A stretch of DNA of 64,000 nucleotides from RGDT01 sp964630925. GTDB lineage: Bacteria; Planctomycetota; Planctomycetia; Gemmatales; Gemmataceae. The stretch lies in NCBI GenBank assembly GCA_964630925.1, contig CAZVZK010000029.1, forward strand, positions 1-64,000. The letters are read 5' to 3'. Shown here piece by piece: positions 16,069 through 25,495 of this stretch. The stretch's first letter is position 1, and the number at the start of each line of letters is the position of its first letter. The notes under the pieces are model-generated. The model was not told where the DNA came from and searched no databases. It saw only the letters and a program-made list of their open reading frames with translations. Both the position numbers and the translations under genes were made by a program.

Positions 16069-17052
16069 TCAGACGTCCACCTCGCGGCCCTCGCGTGCCG
16101 ACAGGGCCAGGGCGTCCAGCGCCCTCAGCGTGCGCGCCGCCTCCGTCGGCTCAGGCGTAAGCGGCTCGCCGTGAAGGACCGCCCGCCCGAAGTCGTCGAT
16201 CATGCAGGCGATCTGGTCCGCCTCGTTCAGCACCACCTCTTCCGGGTCACGGCCCTCGCGCTCGACGACGAACGACGCCCGCGCCGGCGGCAGCCACATG
16301 TCCGCCACCCGGATCACCCCCGACTCGCCGACGATCTCCAGCCACTGCCGCAGCGGCGACGTGAAGCCGCAGTCGAAGCCCCCCACCCGCCCGTCGGCCA
16401 GCCACACCAGGCCGCTCATCGCCACGTCCACGTCGAACGAGAAGTTGGCCGTGGCGTAGGCCCGAACCGGCTCGGCCGCGAACGCCCAGCGGATGCCGTA
16501 CACCGGGTAGCACCCCACGTCGAGCAGCGCCCCGCCGGCCATGTCCGGCTTCAGGCGGATGTTCTCGGTGTCCATCGGCAGGCTGAACGTGAACGCGCCG
16601 CCCACCCGCTGCACGGCCCCGATGCCCCCCGCGTCGATGAGGCGGCGGATCGTGTGCGTCCGCGGGTGGTGCGGCCACATGAACCCGTCCATCAGCTTGA
16701 CGCCCTTGGCCGCGCAGTACGCGGCCAATTCCTCCGCCGCGGGGGCCGTGGGCGTCAACGGCTTCTCGCACAGGACGTGCTTGCCGGCGTCGGCGGCGGC
16801 GCGCGTCCACTGGTCGTGCAGGGTGTTGGGCAGCGGGATGTAGACGGCGTCGATGTCCGGGTCGGCCAGCAGCGCCTCGTAGGAGCCGTGCGCCACGGGC
16901 ACGGCGGCCTCGGAGGCGGCGGCCCGCGCCTTGTCGATGTCGCGGCTGGCGATGGCGTGCAGCGTGCCGGTCTGGCTGGCGTGGAACGCCGGCGTCAGCC
17001 GCCCGTTGATCTTCGCCACCCCCAGGATGCCCCAGCGTAGTCGGTCGCGCAT
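16069..17052 (-). CDS. Gfo/Idh/MocA family oxidoreductase
   Basis: The 327-residue protein has the N-terminal Rossmann motif (RWGILGVAKIN), the family signature CEKPLTP with the NAD-contacting Glu-Lys-Pro (about residues 92-98), and the C-terminal beta-sheet domain with DVGCYPVYGIRW, where His of the usual DxGxH is replaced by Tyr. Such enzymes oxidise or reduce sugars or cyclitols with NAD(P). The substrate is unknown. ATG 17052 follows GGGGAGGG. The gene is divergent from the cytochrome P450 gene. Confidence 0.9.
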   Translation of the reverse strand: MRDRLRWGILGVAKINGRLTPAFHASQTGTLHAIASRDIDKARAAASEAAVPVAHGSYEALLADPDIDAVYIPLPNTLHDQWTRAAADAGKHVLCEKPLTPTAPAAEELAAYCAAKGVKLMDGFMWPHHPRTHTIRRLIDAGGIGAVQRVGGAFTFSLPMDTENIRLKPDMAGGALLDVGCYPVYGIRWAFAAEPVRAYATANFSFDVDVAMSGLVWLADGRVGGFDCGFTSPLRQWLEIVGESGVIRVADMWLPPARASFVVEREGRDPEEVVLNEADQIACMIDDFGRAVLHGEPLTPEPTEAARTLRALDALALSAREGREVDV

Positions 17053-17126
17053 CGCATTGCCCTCCCCGTGCCGTTCCGGTTGACTGTACAATGGCCGGGG
17101 CCATTCGACCAACGGGGCCGCCGACC

Positions 17127-18455
17127 ATGCCAGCCACGCCGCCGAGCCCGCCGGGCCGCTTCCTCTTCGGGCACCTGGGTGAGCTGAGGAGCGATCTGCT
17201 CGGCTTCTACACCCGCAACGCCCGCGCCTACGGCGACGTGGTCCTGCTGCGCTACGGCTTCAAGCCCGTGTGGGTCGTCAGCGACCCCGCCCTCATCGGC
17301 GAGGTCCTCTCCGGCAAGGGCTTCATCAAGCACTACGCCCTGCGCATGAGCAGCATGCTCCTCGGCAACGGCCTGCTCTCCAGCGAGGGCGACTTCTGGC
17401 TCCGCCAGCGCCGCCTCATCCAGCCCCCGTTCCTGCGTGGGCGTGTCCTCGGCCACGGCGCCGTGATGGCCGACATCGCCGTCCGCCATGCCGCGCGGTG
17501 GCGTCCGGGCGAGACACGCGACATCCACGCCGAGATGCGTGGCCTGACGATGGCCATCGCGGCCCGCACGCTGTTCGGCACGGACGTGGCCGACGGCGAG
17601 GGCGCCGCCGTCGCCGAGGCCCTCGCCGACGTGATGGCCGCGTTCGGCGACCGCCTCTTCAGCCTGCTGCGTCTTCCCGAATGGTTCCCGACGTGGGGCA
17701 ACGTCCGCTCGTGGTTCGCGATCCGCCGGCTCGACGCCATCCTCTACGGCCTCATCCGCCGCGCCAAGAAGGACGGCCCCGGCGACGACCTGCTGTCGAT
17801 CCTGCTGCACGCCCGCGACGAGCAGGGCACGGGCATGACGGAGAAGCAGCTCCGCGACGAGGCCATGACGTTGTTCCTCGCCGGCCACGAGACGACGGCC
17901 CTGGCCCTCACCTACGCCCTGTACCTCCTCGCCCGTCACCCGGAGAAGGCCGAGAGGCTGCGGGCCGAGCTGGCGTCCGTGCTGGACGGGCGCCCGCCGG
18001 GCGTGGAAGACCTGCCGCGTCTGACGTACACCGAGCAGGTGGTGCTGGAGGCGATGCGGCTGTACCCGCCGGCCTACGCCATCGGGCGGCAGGCGTTGTC
18101 GGCGTGCGAGCTGGGCGGCTACCCCATCCCGGCGGACGGGACCATCGTGATGCCGCAGTGGGTGGTGCACCGCGACCCGCGCTGGTGGGGCGAGGACGCC
18201 GGCGAGTTCCGCCCCGAGCGCTGGACCGACGAGATGCAGGCGCGGCTGACGAAGTTCGCGTACTTCCCGTTCGGCGGCGGCCCGCGCGTGTGCGTGGGCA
18301 ACACGTTCGCCATGGTCGAGATGGTGCTGGTGCTGGCGGCGCTGGCGGCCCGGTGGCGCTTCGAGTACGCGGACGCCGCCGAGGTGCGCTTCCGCCCGCG
18401 CATGACGCTCGGCCCCGCCGCCCCGGTGCGGATGGTCTTCCACGAGGCGAGATGA
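17127..18455 (+). CDS. Cytochrome P450
   Basis: The 442-residue protein has all P450 landmarks: I-helix AGHETTALAL (about residue 252), ExxR in VVLEAMRLYPPAY, the PERF-like FRPERW, and the haem loop FPFGGGPRVCVG with the axial Cys. The length and N-terminal PPGRFLFGHLGELRSD fit a soluble bacterial class. Fatty-acid- or terpene-hydroxylating CYPs of this look are common in planctomycetes, but the substrate is not readable and no ferredoxin or reductase gene is adjacent. ATG 17127 is chosen; ATG 17091 would add twelve residues. It is followed after 123 bases by a DUF1501 gene. Confidence 0.92.
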   Translation: MPATPPSPPGRFLFGHLGELRSDLLGFYTRNARAYGDVVLLRYGFKPVWVVSDPALIGEVLSGKGFIKHYALRMSSMLLGNGLLSSEGDFWLRQRRLIQPPFLRGRVLGHGAVMADIAVRHAARWRPGETRDIHAEMRGLTMAIAARTLFGTDVADGEGAAVAEALADVMAAFGDRLFSLLRLPEWFPTWGNVRSWFAIRRLDAILYGLIRRAKKDGPGDDLLSILLHARDEQGTGMTEKQLRDEAMTLFLAGHETTALALTYALYLLARHPEKAERLRAELASVLDGRPPGVEDLPRLTYTEQVVLEAMRLYPPAYAIGRQALSACELGGYPIPADGTIVMPQWVVHRDPRWWGEDAGEFRPERWTDEMQARLTKFAYFPFGGGPRVCVGNTFAMVEMVLVLAALAARWRFEYADAAEVRFRPRMTLGPAAPVRMVFHEAR

Positions 18456-18578
18456 CCCGTGCCGACGTTCGCGTTGTCGGATCGCATCGTGCACCGCACG
18501 CCCCGCCCTTTTTCGTTGCCGCGCCGCCCCCCCGGCTGGTACGCTCACTCCATCATCCATCCGGACGGAGGGCGGGAC

Positions 18579-20084
18579 GTGCTGCGCATCCTCGGCTCCC
18601 CCAAGCGGCTGTGCGACGGCGTCACCCGCCGCGACTTCCTCCACGCGGGCTCCCTCGCCGCCCTCGGCCTAAGCGCCGCCCAAGCTGGGGGGCGAGACAT
18701 CCCCCGGGCCCCCTCTTCCCCCGCCGCCCCGGCACGCCGCGCCCCCGGCTTCGGACGCGCGAAGAACGTCATCCTCCTCTACCTGTTCGGCGGGCCGTCG
18801 CACCTCGACACCCTCGACATGAAGCCCGCCGCCCCGTCCGAGGCCCGTGGCCCCTTCAAGCCCATCCGCTCCTCGCTGCCCGGCTGCGACGTGTGCGAGC
18901 ACCTGCCACGCTTGGCCAAGGTCATGGACCGGACGGCCGTCGTCCGCTCGCTGAACCACCCGTGGAACTTCCACGGCATGATGTGGGCGACGACCGGCAT
19001 CCCCGAGGGCAGCATCCCCGTCGAGGAGACGCAGAAGCACGCCCTGCATCAGCCGTACCTCGGCTCCGTCTTCACCCGGCACCTGCGCGAGAAGCACGGC
19101 GCGAAGCCGAAGGGGGCCGTGCCGGACAACGTCATCCTGCCGTGGCTGCTGAGCACGCGGCGTCCGGCGACGCACTACGCCCGTCCGCACGCCGGGCACC
19201 TCGGCAACGTGTACGACCCGCTGTGGTCGGAGTTCAAGGGCGAGGCGACGCGCTCGATGACGCGGATGTCGTGGGGGCCGCCCGAGGTGGTGAAGGACCC
19301 GTACCTGGGCATCACGCCGGCGGGCCGCTTCGAGATCGCGCCGGAGGCCGGCATGGCGCCCGGCATGACGCTCGACCGCCTCTCGACGCGGCGCTCCCTC
19401 ATGGAGCAGATGGACACGGCCCGCCGCGCCTTCGACGCCAGCCCGGCGGCGAAGGCGCTCGACACGCACCGGGGCCGGGCGTTCTCGCTGGTCAGCTCTG
19501 CCAGGGTAGGCGAGGCACTCGACCTGGGCCGCGAGCCGGCCCGGCTGCGTGAGCGGTACGGCATGACGCTGTTCGGGCAGGGCTGCTTGCAGGCGCGGCG
19601 TCTGGTGGAGGCGGGGTCGCGGTTCGTGACGGTGATCTGGGACGAGGTGGGCCAGCTCAACGCCGGGTGGGACACGCACGTCGATCAGAAGAACCGGCTC
19701 CAGAACGACCTGCTGCCGGGCCTCGATCTGGCGTTCTCGGCACTGGTGACGGACCTGGAGGCGCGTGGCCTGCTGGACGAGACGCTGGTGTGCGTGATGA
19801 GCGAGATGGGCCGCACCCCGAAGCTGGAGGGCGACGGCCGCGGCCACTGGGGCCGGACGTACACGAACGTCTTCGCGGGCGGCGGCGTGGCGCGGGGCAA
19901 GGTGGTGGGCAGGACGGACGCGCTGGGGGCGGCGCCGGCCGAGCGGCCGCTGTCGGCCAAGGACGTGCTGGCGACGATCTACCACCTCGTGGGGATCGAC
20001 CCGCACGCGATGCTGCCGGACCGCCTGGGCCGTCCGGTGCCGCTGGTGCCGTACGGCGACGTGGTGCGCGAGATGCTGGCGTGA
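18579..20084 (+). CDS. DUF1501 exported protein (Tat signal)
   Basis: The 501-residue protein has an N-terminal Tat-like signal (VTRRDFLHAGSLAALGLSAAQAGG) and the DUF1501 core, a sulfatase/alkaline-phosphatase-like fold: LYLFGGPSHLDTLDMKP, SLNHPWNFHG, TVIWDEVG and CVMSEMGRTPKLEGDGRGHWG. The preserved Asp and His residues suggest metal binding. GTG 18579 is chosen because GGAGG lies eight bases upstream and it directly opens the Tat signal. DUF1501 genes usually pair with PSCyt1/DUF1553 genes in planctomycetes; this one is unpaired and follows the P450. Confidence 0.9.
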   Translation: MLRILGSPKRLCDGVTRRDFLHAGSLAALGLSAAQAGGRDIPRAPSSPAAPARRAPGFGRAKNVILLYLFGGPSHLDTLDMKPAAPSEARGPFKPIRSSLPGCDVCEHLPRLAKVMDRTAVVRSLNHPWNFHGMMWATTGIPEGSIPVEETQKHALHQPYLGSVFTRHLREKHGAKPKGAVPDNVILPWLLSTRRPATHYARPHAGHLGNVYDPLWSEFKGEATRSMTRMSWGPPEVVKDPYLGITPAGRFEIAPEAGMAPGMTLDRLSTRRSLMEQMDTARRAFDASPAAKALDTHRGRAFSLVSSARVGEALDLGREPARLRERYGMTLFGQGCLQARRLVEAGSRFVTVIWDEVGQLNAGWDTHVDQKNRLQNDLLPGLDLAFSALVTDLEARGLLDETLVCVMSEMGRTPKLEGDGRGHWGRTYTNVFAGGGVARGKVVGRTDALGAAPAERPLSAKDVLATIYHLVGIDPHAMLPDRLGRPVPLVPYGDVVREMLA

Positions 20085-20156
20085 CGGCAGAAGAAGAGAA
20101 GGAGAGCCACGGATCAACACGGATAACAACCAAGACAAGAAGAGATCCAGGGCGGA

Positions 20157-20609
20157 GTGACCGAATCTCGTGAAGAGGGTGATCCCGCTGTGACACCTGA
20201 TGACCCCGTCACCGGCCTGCTCGACGCCATGCTCCCCCCCGGCTGGACGGTGGAGGGGCTCGCCGAGCAGCTCCTTCAGGCGGTCGCCGCCTTGCCGGAG
20301 GACGACACGCGGACCTTCAGCCTCGACGCGGACACGGCCGGCCCTCAGACACGCCGCCTCCTCCGGCCCGTCCTTGCTTGTCTGGCCACGAAATGGGCGG
20401 CCGAGGCCGGCTCGTCCCCTGAGCTGTACGGCGGGGGTTTCGCCTTCAAGAGGCCCGGCCCCGCCGGCCCCGTGTGGGTCATCGGGCAACACGAGAACCG
20501 CCCAGGGAGGGCGCGAGTCACGTTGCGGCGGTCAACCTCGCCGCCCGTGTCCCTGGCCGCGCCGGCTGCCTCGGGCATCGAGGCGGTGGCCAGCGGCCGG
20601 ACCGGCTGA
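20157..20609 (+). CDS. Hypothetical protein
   Basis: The 150-residue protein is soluble with a helical N-terminal half (DPVTGLLDAMLPPGWTVEGL, AEQLLQAVAALP) and a shorter basic C-terminal part (RARVTLRRSTS). I recognise no family. GTG 20157 is uncertain; GTG 20190, opening VTPDDPVTG, is an equal candidate. It ends 29 bases before the next gene, a Gemmata-type duplicated protein, so the two may be read together. Confidence 0.5.
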   Translation: MTESREEGDPAVTPDDPVTGLLDAMLPPGWTVEGLAEQLLQAVAALPEDDTRTFSLDADTAGPQTRRLLRPVLACLATKWAAEAGSSPELYGGGFAFKRPGPAGPVWVIGQHENRPGRARVTLRRSTSPPVSLAAPAASGIEAVASGRTG

Positions 20610-20638
20610 CGGGCGCGGGCCTACGCGGAGGGCGACGG

Positions 20639-22219
20639 ATGACCGAGGCGGAATGGCTCGTCAGCGACGACCCGGACGAGATGTATGTGGCCGTCGAACG
20701 TGGGGCGAGTGCCCGGAAGATGCGTCTGTTCGGCGTGGCGTGCTGTCGGCGGGTGTGGAACCTGATGACGGACCCGGAGCATCGGGCTGCCGTCGAAGCC
20801 TCCGAGAAGTTCGCCGACGGCCTGATCGACGAGGCGGCCCTCGACGGCGCCTTCGTGCCGGTGGGCGAAACGGTACGTGAGTCGTCCACCGAATGGACCG
20901 TCCACCGATGGATGGCCTCCGCCGTGCAACACGTTTGGGGCAGCGATGCCGCCGGGTGGGCCGCGAGTTTCGCGGCGAGGGGGCGGGCCGCCTCGTGCGG
21001 GCCGGAAGGGTGCCCCGAATGGGATGCGGCGAATCGAGCGGAGGAGTCCGCCCAGTGCCACCTCCTCCGCGACATCTTCGGTAATGGGTTCCTGCCATTC
21101 CGCTTCAATCCGGGTTGGCTGTCCGGGGACGGACGGGCCGCCACGGATCTCGCCGGCGAGGTGTATGCCACGCAGGACTTCGGACGGCTCCCCGAGCTGG
21201 GTGATGCCCTCGAACGGGCTGGCTGTGCAGCGCGGGACGCCATCGAGCATTGCCGCTCGCCGGGGCCGCACGTGCGTGGTTGCTGGGTGGTGGATGCGCT
21301 TCTCGGCCGCGAGTGCGTGTCCCGTCCGGGGCTGCTGACCCTGGGGGACTGGATGGGCCACCCCGATCCGGGGCCGTTTCTCCACATCCTCCGGGGCAAG
21401 GGGAACGTCCGCAAGTGGAGGCTGTTCGCCGTCGCCTGCTGCCGGCGGATCGACCACCTGATCACGGACGGGCGGAGCCGCCGTGCCGTCGAGGCGGCGG
21501 TGCGGCACGCCGACGGGGCCGCAACGGATGCGGAGCTGGAGGCGGCACGCGACGCCGCCCATTCCGTAGCGGAGGCGGCCCGCCACGAAGAGGTCATGGC
21601 GAGATTGGACGCCGAGGGCGAGGCGTTCTCAATGTACCTGGCATACCTGACCGCGAGTATTCGTTACCATTCGGCAGAGGCGGCCTTCCGTGCCGGCGAC
21701 AACGAGGTCGGGCCTGCGCCCTACGGCATCGAGCTCCACCCGCGAAGCCATAACCAGGCGGCCGAGGCGGCGAGCAGCGCCGCCCTTGCGAACTTCGAGA
21801 ACGAACACGACCACGACCCATCCGGGAAGGCCTGCCGTGCGGCGGAGGCGGCGCGTCTCCGCGAGTGCCGGGCGCAAGTGGAGATGCTGTGCGACCTGTT
21901 CGGGGATTACCTCGGCTCGCCTGGCAGCATGGGTGGCTGGGTCCCGATGGGGCAATTCATGGGTGGTGAGCGTTGGTGCCTCCTCCCGACGCGGCGCCGC
22001 GTCGAGGTGCGCCCCGAGTGGCTCGCGTGGAATGGCGGGGCCGCGTCACGGCTGGCGCGGCATGCGTACGACGCGGAGGCCTTTGACACGCTGCCAATCC
22101 TGGCCGACGCCCTTGAGGAGGCGGGCTGCACCGACGCCGACATCCTCGCCCACCTGCGTTCACCCGGCTTCCACGTGCGCGGCTGCTGGGTGCTCGACGC
22201 GATCCTCGGAAAGGAGTGA
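20639..22219 (+). CDS. Gemmata-type tandem-duplicated protein (RLFxVACCRR family)
   Basis: The 526-residue protein consists of two homologous halves. Half one (about residues 3-225) runs from TEAEWLVSDDPDEMYVAV through MRLFGVACCRRVWNLMTD to HVRGCWVVDALLGRE. Half two (about 234-526) runs from LTLGDWMGHPDPGPFLHIL through WRLFAVACCRRIDHLITD to HVRGCWVLDAILGKE. This family is, from my knowledge, highly expanded in Gemmata and relatives and has no known function. The middle of each half has helical repeats with DLFG(D/N) and a WLAWNGG-like motif, clear only in half two. GGAGG lies eight bases before ATG 20639. Confidence 0.85.
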   Translation: MTEAEWLVSDDPDEMYVAVERGASARKMRLFGVACCRRVWNLMTDPEHRAAVEASEKFADGLIDEAALDGAFVPVGETVRESSTEWTVHRWMASAVQHVWGSDAAGWAASFAARGRAASCGPEGCPEWDAANRAEESAQCHLLRDIFGNGFLPFRFNPGWLSGDGRAATDLAGEVYATQDFGRLPELGDALERAGCAARDAIEHCRSPGPHVRGCWVVDALLGRECVSRPGLLTLGDWMGHPDPGPFLHILRGKGNVRKWRLFAVACCRRIDHLITDGRSRRAVEAAVRHADGAATDAELEAARDAAHSVAEAARHEEVMARLDAEGEAFSMYLAYLTASIRYHSAEAAFRAGDNEVGPAPYGIELHPRSHNQAAEAASSAALANFENEHDHDPSGKACRAAEAARLRECRAQVEMLCDLFGDYLGSPGSMGGWVPMGQFMGGERWCLLPTRRRVEVRPEWLAWNGGAASRLARHAYDAEAFDTLPILADALEEAGCTDADILAHLRSPGFHVRGCWVLDAILGKE

Positions 22220-22226
22220 CCTCCCC

Positions 22227-23468
22227 ATGAGCCGATACCGCCCTGCCCTCGTGCTGCTCGCCCTCGCCTGCGCCCCGGCGTCGGCCGCGGACTTCGCCCT
22301 GCGCGACGGGGACACCGTCGTGTTCCTGGGCGACAGCATCACCGCCGCACGCACCTACGGGAAGATCATCGAGGACTTCACCCTGCTACGGTTCCCGAAG
22401 CGGGCGATCCGCTTCCACAACGCCGGGCGCGGCGGCGACACCGCGGCCGGCGGGCTGGCCCGGCTCGAACGCGACGTGCTGATCCACAAGCCCACCGTGG
22501 TGATCGTCGCCTACGGCGTCAACGACATCGGCTGGGGGACGAAGGCCACCGACGCCAGCAAACGCGCCTACCTGGAGGGCGTGGCCGGCATCATCGAGAA
22601 GTGCCAGAAGGCCAAGGCCCGCGTCTACATCTGCTCCGCCGCCCCCGTCGCCGACGACCCCGAGAAGGCCGAGGCCGGCTTCCTGCAGAAGATGTGCGAC
22701 GAGGGGATGGCCCTCGCCCGCAAGAAGGGCGAGCAGGCCATCGACGTGCAGCGGTCCATGCGGGCCGTCCAGAAGAAGGTCATCGCGTTCAGCAAGGCCG
22801 GTAAGGAGAAGGCGACGTTGCACGCCGCCGACGGCGTCCACCTCAACGACCTGGGCCAGTTGGCGATGGCCTACGCGATCCTCAAGGGCCTCGACGCGCC
22901 GGCGGAGGCGTCGTCGGCCCACATCGACGCGGCGAAGGCGCGTGTCGTGGGGTCTTCGCGCTGCAAGGTCACGGACATCGTGTCGAAGGACGGGCGGCTG
23001 GAATTCGCGCGGCTCGACGAGGGGCTGCCGTTCAACCGGGGGCTGTTCTTCGCCCTCAACTACCGCTTCGTGCCGGTGCCCGACGAGCTGAGCCGCTACA
23101 TGCTGCGCGTCGATGGGCTGGACGCGGGGCGGTGGGTGTTGACCGTCGATGGCCGGGGCGTCGGCACGTTCCCGGCGGGGCAGTTGGCGAAGGGCGTGAA
23201 CCTCTCGTTCGCGACGGCCAACGCCTGGGAGCCGGGCGGGCCGTGGGACGCGCAGGCGTCCGTCCTCAAGGCGCTGACGGAGGCGCGGCACGAGGTCGCC
23301 GTCGCGGGCATGCTCGCGCGGGCGCACCTGCCAGGCGGCGGGCTGCCGGCCGGACTCGACCCCGGCGCGAGGAAGGCGGACGAGCAGATCGTCGCCCTGC
23401 AACGACTGGCGGCGAAGCCACGGCCCTATCGCTTCGTCCTGCGGAAGGCGGAAGACAAGAAGGAGTAG
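22227..23468 (+). CDS. Secreted SGNH/GDSL hydrolase
   Basis: The 413-residue protein has a signal peptide (to about residue 20, CAPASA) followed at once by an SGNH hydrolase domain: block I VVFLGDSITAART with the catalytic Ser, block II Gly in AGRGGDTAAGG, block III AYGVNDIGWG with Asn, and block V DGVHLNDLG with catalytic Asp and His (about residues 207-213). It is probably an exported esterase or carbohydrate deacetylase. The C-terminal 190 residues form a second beta-rich domain of unknown role. AAGGAG precedes ATG 22227, which is only seven bases after the upstream stop. Confidence 0.88.
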   Translation: MSRYRPALVLLALACAPASAADFALRDGDTVVFLGDSITAARTYGKIIEDFTLLRFPKRAIRFHNAGRGGDTAAGGLARLERDVLIHKPTVVIVAYGVNDIGWGTKATDASKRAYLEGVAGIIEKCQKAKARVYICSAAPVADDPEKAEAGFLQKMCDEGMALARKKGEQAIDVQRSMRAVQKKVIAFSKAGKEKATLHAADGVHLNDLGQLAMAYAILKGLDAPAEASSAHIDAAKARVVGSSRCKVTDIVSKDGRLEFARLDEGLPFNRGLFFALNYRFVPVPDELSRYMLRVDGLDAGRWVLTVDGRGVGTFPAGQLAKGVNLSFATANAWEPGGPWDAQASVLKALTEARHEVAVAGMLARAHLPGGGLPAGLDPGARKADEQIVALQRLAAKPRPYRFVLRKAEDKKE

Positions 23469-23483
23469 ATGCCGGGCCGCGGC

Positions 23484-24191
23484 TCAAGGCCGACCCGCCA
23501 GGACGCCCACCGGTCCGGGCGTGGCCTGGATGCCATCGGCCGCGGCGGGCGGGGCGGCCAGTGCGGCGTTCAGACAGGCGGCGATCCACTCCAGCTCGGC
23601 CTTCGCGCCGGGGGCCTTGAGCGGGCCGGGCGGGCACGGGTCGAACAGCACCACCTTCCTGCCATCCTCCAACTCCAGCAGCAGGTAGAGGACGTGGGCC
23701 TGGCAGTACTGGGTGCCCATCTCCCCGGTCTGCTCCCAGCAGACCACCTCATCGTGGACGCGGGTCGTGCGGATGCCGTCCCGCTCCCACCGCTCGGAGC
23801 GCCCGTCGCGCAGCACGCGGACGAGGGCGTCGGGCGTGACGGCCAGCTCGCGGAGGTTGTCGTCCCGGTCCGGGTCGCCCAGCCATGCGACGGTGCGGAT
23901 GGAGGCGACGATCAGCATGAGCAACGCGAATTGCAGGCCCATGAAGGCCGGGGCGGCCAGGCAGACCAGGCCGCCGTTCATGCCGATTACGGCACCCAGG
24001 CCCAGACAGATCCCCAGCCACGCCACGCAGGCGAGGCCGCAGATGACGCCGCCGCGGAATTCGTCGGCGACGCGGCGGCCCGTGGTGGGGATGTGGTCGC
24101 GCGACTTGGGGAATGTCAGCGTGACACCCGACGGAGTGCGGGTGAGGATGGCGTCCGACCCCTCGGGCGACAGGTCTTCGACGGCGGGCAT
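23484..24191 (-). CDS. Two-segment membrane protein, unknown
   Basis: The 235-residue protein has two adjacent hydrophobic segments (about residues 50-70 and 78-97, CGLACVAWLGICLGLGAVIG and LVCLAAPAFMGLQFALLMLIV) and a soluble C-terminal domain with YLLLELEDGRKVVLFDP. The arrangement is like a PH-domain-type membrane protein (bPH_2-like), in which the segment DALVRVLRDGRSERWERDGI would be the PH strand region. That is a shape comparison only. ATG 24191 is chosen because GAGG lies seven bases before it; it converges on the SGNH hydrolase gene. Confidence 0.65.
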   Translation of the reverse strand: MPAVEDLSPEGSDAILTRTPSGVTLTFPKSRDHIPTTGRRVADEFRGGVICGLACVAWLGICLGLGAVIGMNGGLVCLAAPAFMGLQFALLMLIVASIRTVAWLGDPDRDDNLRELAVTPDALVRVLRDGRSERWERDGIRTTRVHDEVVCWEQTGEMGTQYCQAHVLYLLLELEDGRKVVLFDPCPPGPLKAPGAKAELEWIAACLNAALAAPPAAADGIQATPGPVGVLAGRP

Positions 24192-24276
24192 GCGATCACC
24201 TCGGACGGCGTGGCTCATCGCTGGATTGTACAGCGTGGCAGTGCCTTCGCGCGTTTGGAGTCGGACAGCCGCAGGA

Positions 24277-25380
24277 TTACATCACCTCGGACAGCGTCAC
24301 GAGGCGGCTCTTCTCCTTCAGCGACCGCGCCCCCGCGTGGACGATGGCCGTCACCTCCACGATCTCGTCGTGCGGCACCGGCTCCTTGCGCGTCCTCACC
24401 ATCTCGCGGAACGTCGCCGCCATGCGGAACATCTCGTAGTGGTGGCCGTACCAGAAATCGCCCTCGATGCTCGGCGTGAACTCGTACCGCTTCCTGTCGA
24501 AGTGCACCGCGACGTGGCAGTACTCGAACACCTCGTTCGGCCTGCCGTACCAGATCGCCGCCGCGGGCCGGTCCTTGTAGGTGATCAGGGCGTGGGCGGT
24601 GTTCTCGCGGGCGTACAGGCTGACCGCCTCCGCGCCGGCGCCCATCAGCGTCACCACCGACCACGCCGGGTGCTGGCCGTAGATCATCCAGCCGTCGGGC
24701 GTGTAGCCGCCCTGGACGCTCGCCGCGACGTGGCGGATGGCGCCGAACTCCTTGGCGTCGCGTTTCCGCAGGGCCGCCTCCATGCCCCACTGGTGGCGGA
24801 ACAGGCTCGACGACATGATCGGGGCCTTGTGTTTGCGGGCGAAGTCGAGGATCTTCTTCGTGCCGGCGACGGTGCCCCCGATGGGCTTATCGCAAAAGAC
24901 CGGCAGGCCCTTCCTGAGCGCCGGCGCGACGAGGTCGAAGTGGTCCTCGCCGAAGCCGGAGGCGTCGCCCATCCACACCGCATCGACCTCGTCGGCCATC
25001 TGCTCCAGCGACTTGGCGGCCTTCGACCCAGGGAACGTCTCCAGGTACGGCGGGATCACCTTCGGGTCGGCGTCGTAATAGAGCGTGATCCTCGTGTCGG
25101 GGAACGGCAGTTGATCGAAGGTGAACTTCGGGTTGCGGGTGTACTCCTTGAACATCTTCGCCGAGCCGGGGTCGAGGTACTTCTTCACCGCGTCGAGGTC
25201 GGCCGTGGGGTGGAAATACTGCGCGAAGTGCCAGGTGTGGCCGTTGCGAGGCTGCGGCTTGCCGCGGATGCTCGCCGACACGACGCCGATGCGCAACGTC
25301 TTCGCGGGCGGGCCGTCGGCGGCGGCGCGGGGCAGGAGGGCGGTGGCGGCGGCCCCGAGGGCCTCGCGGCGGGTGGTCAT
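24277..25380 (-). CDS. Gfo/Idh/MocA-like exported oxidoreductase
   Basis: The 367-residue protein begins MTTRREALGAAATALLPRAAA, a Tat-type leader with a twin Arg, then RIGVVSASIRGK, a divergent Rossmann motif. The FCDKPIGG block near residue 160 is the family EKP motif with Asp in place of Glu. The C-terminal domain with HPAWSVVTLMGAG and HALITYKDRPAAAIWYG completes the Gfo/Idh/MocA fold. Many planctomycete members are exported and presumably act on sugars. The nucleotide motif is weak (Ser-rich instead of Gly-rich), so activity is uncertain. Confidence 0.82.
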   Translation of the reverse strand: MTTRREALGAAATALLPRAAADGPPAKTLRIGVVSASIRGKPQPRNGHTWHFAQYFHPTADLDAVKKYLDPGSAKMFKEYTRNPKFTFDQLPFPDTRITLYYDADPKVIPPYLETFPGSKAAKSLEQMADEVDAVWMGDASGFGEDHFDLVAPALRKGLPVFCDKPIGGTVAGTKKILDFARKHKAPIMSSSLFRHQWGMEAALRKRDAKEFGAIRHVAASVQGGYTPDGWMIYGQHPAWSVVTLMGAGAEAVSLYARENTAHALITYKDRPAAAIWYGRPNEVFEYCHVAVHFDRKRYEFTPSIEGDFWYGHHYEMFRMAATFREMVRTRKEPVPHDEIVEVTAIVHAGARSLKEKSRLVTLSEVM

Positions 25381-25495
25381 GGCGGAATGCTCCGGCGGGC
25401 TTTGGATGACTTACGCCGGGCGAGGAGGAGGAGCCAGGCTGGTTCGGCGTGATGGAGGGTGGTACGATGACTCACGCCCAGACCGGAGGGCAGCC

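Noticed and set aside
17081..17096. TTGACT and TACAAT as a promoter for the P450 gene
   Set aside because: The two words are directly adjacent with no spacer, so they cannot be a -35/-10 pair.
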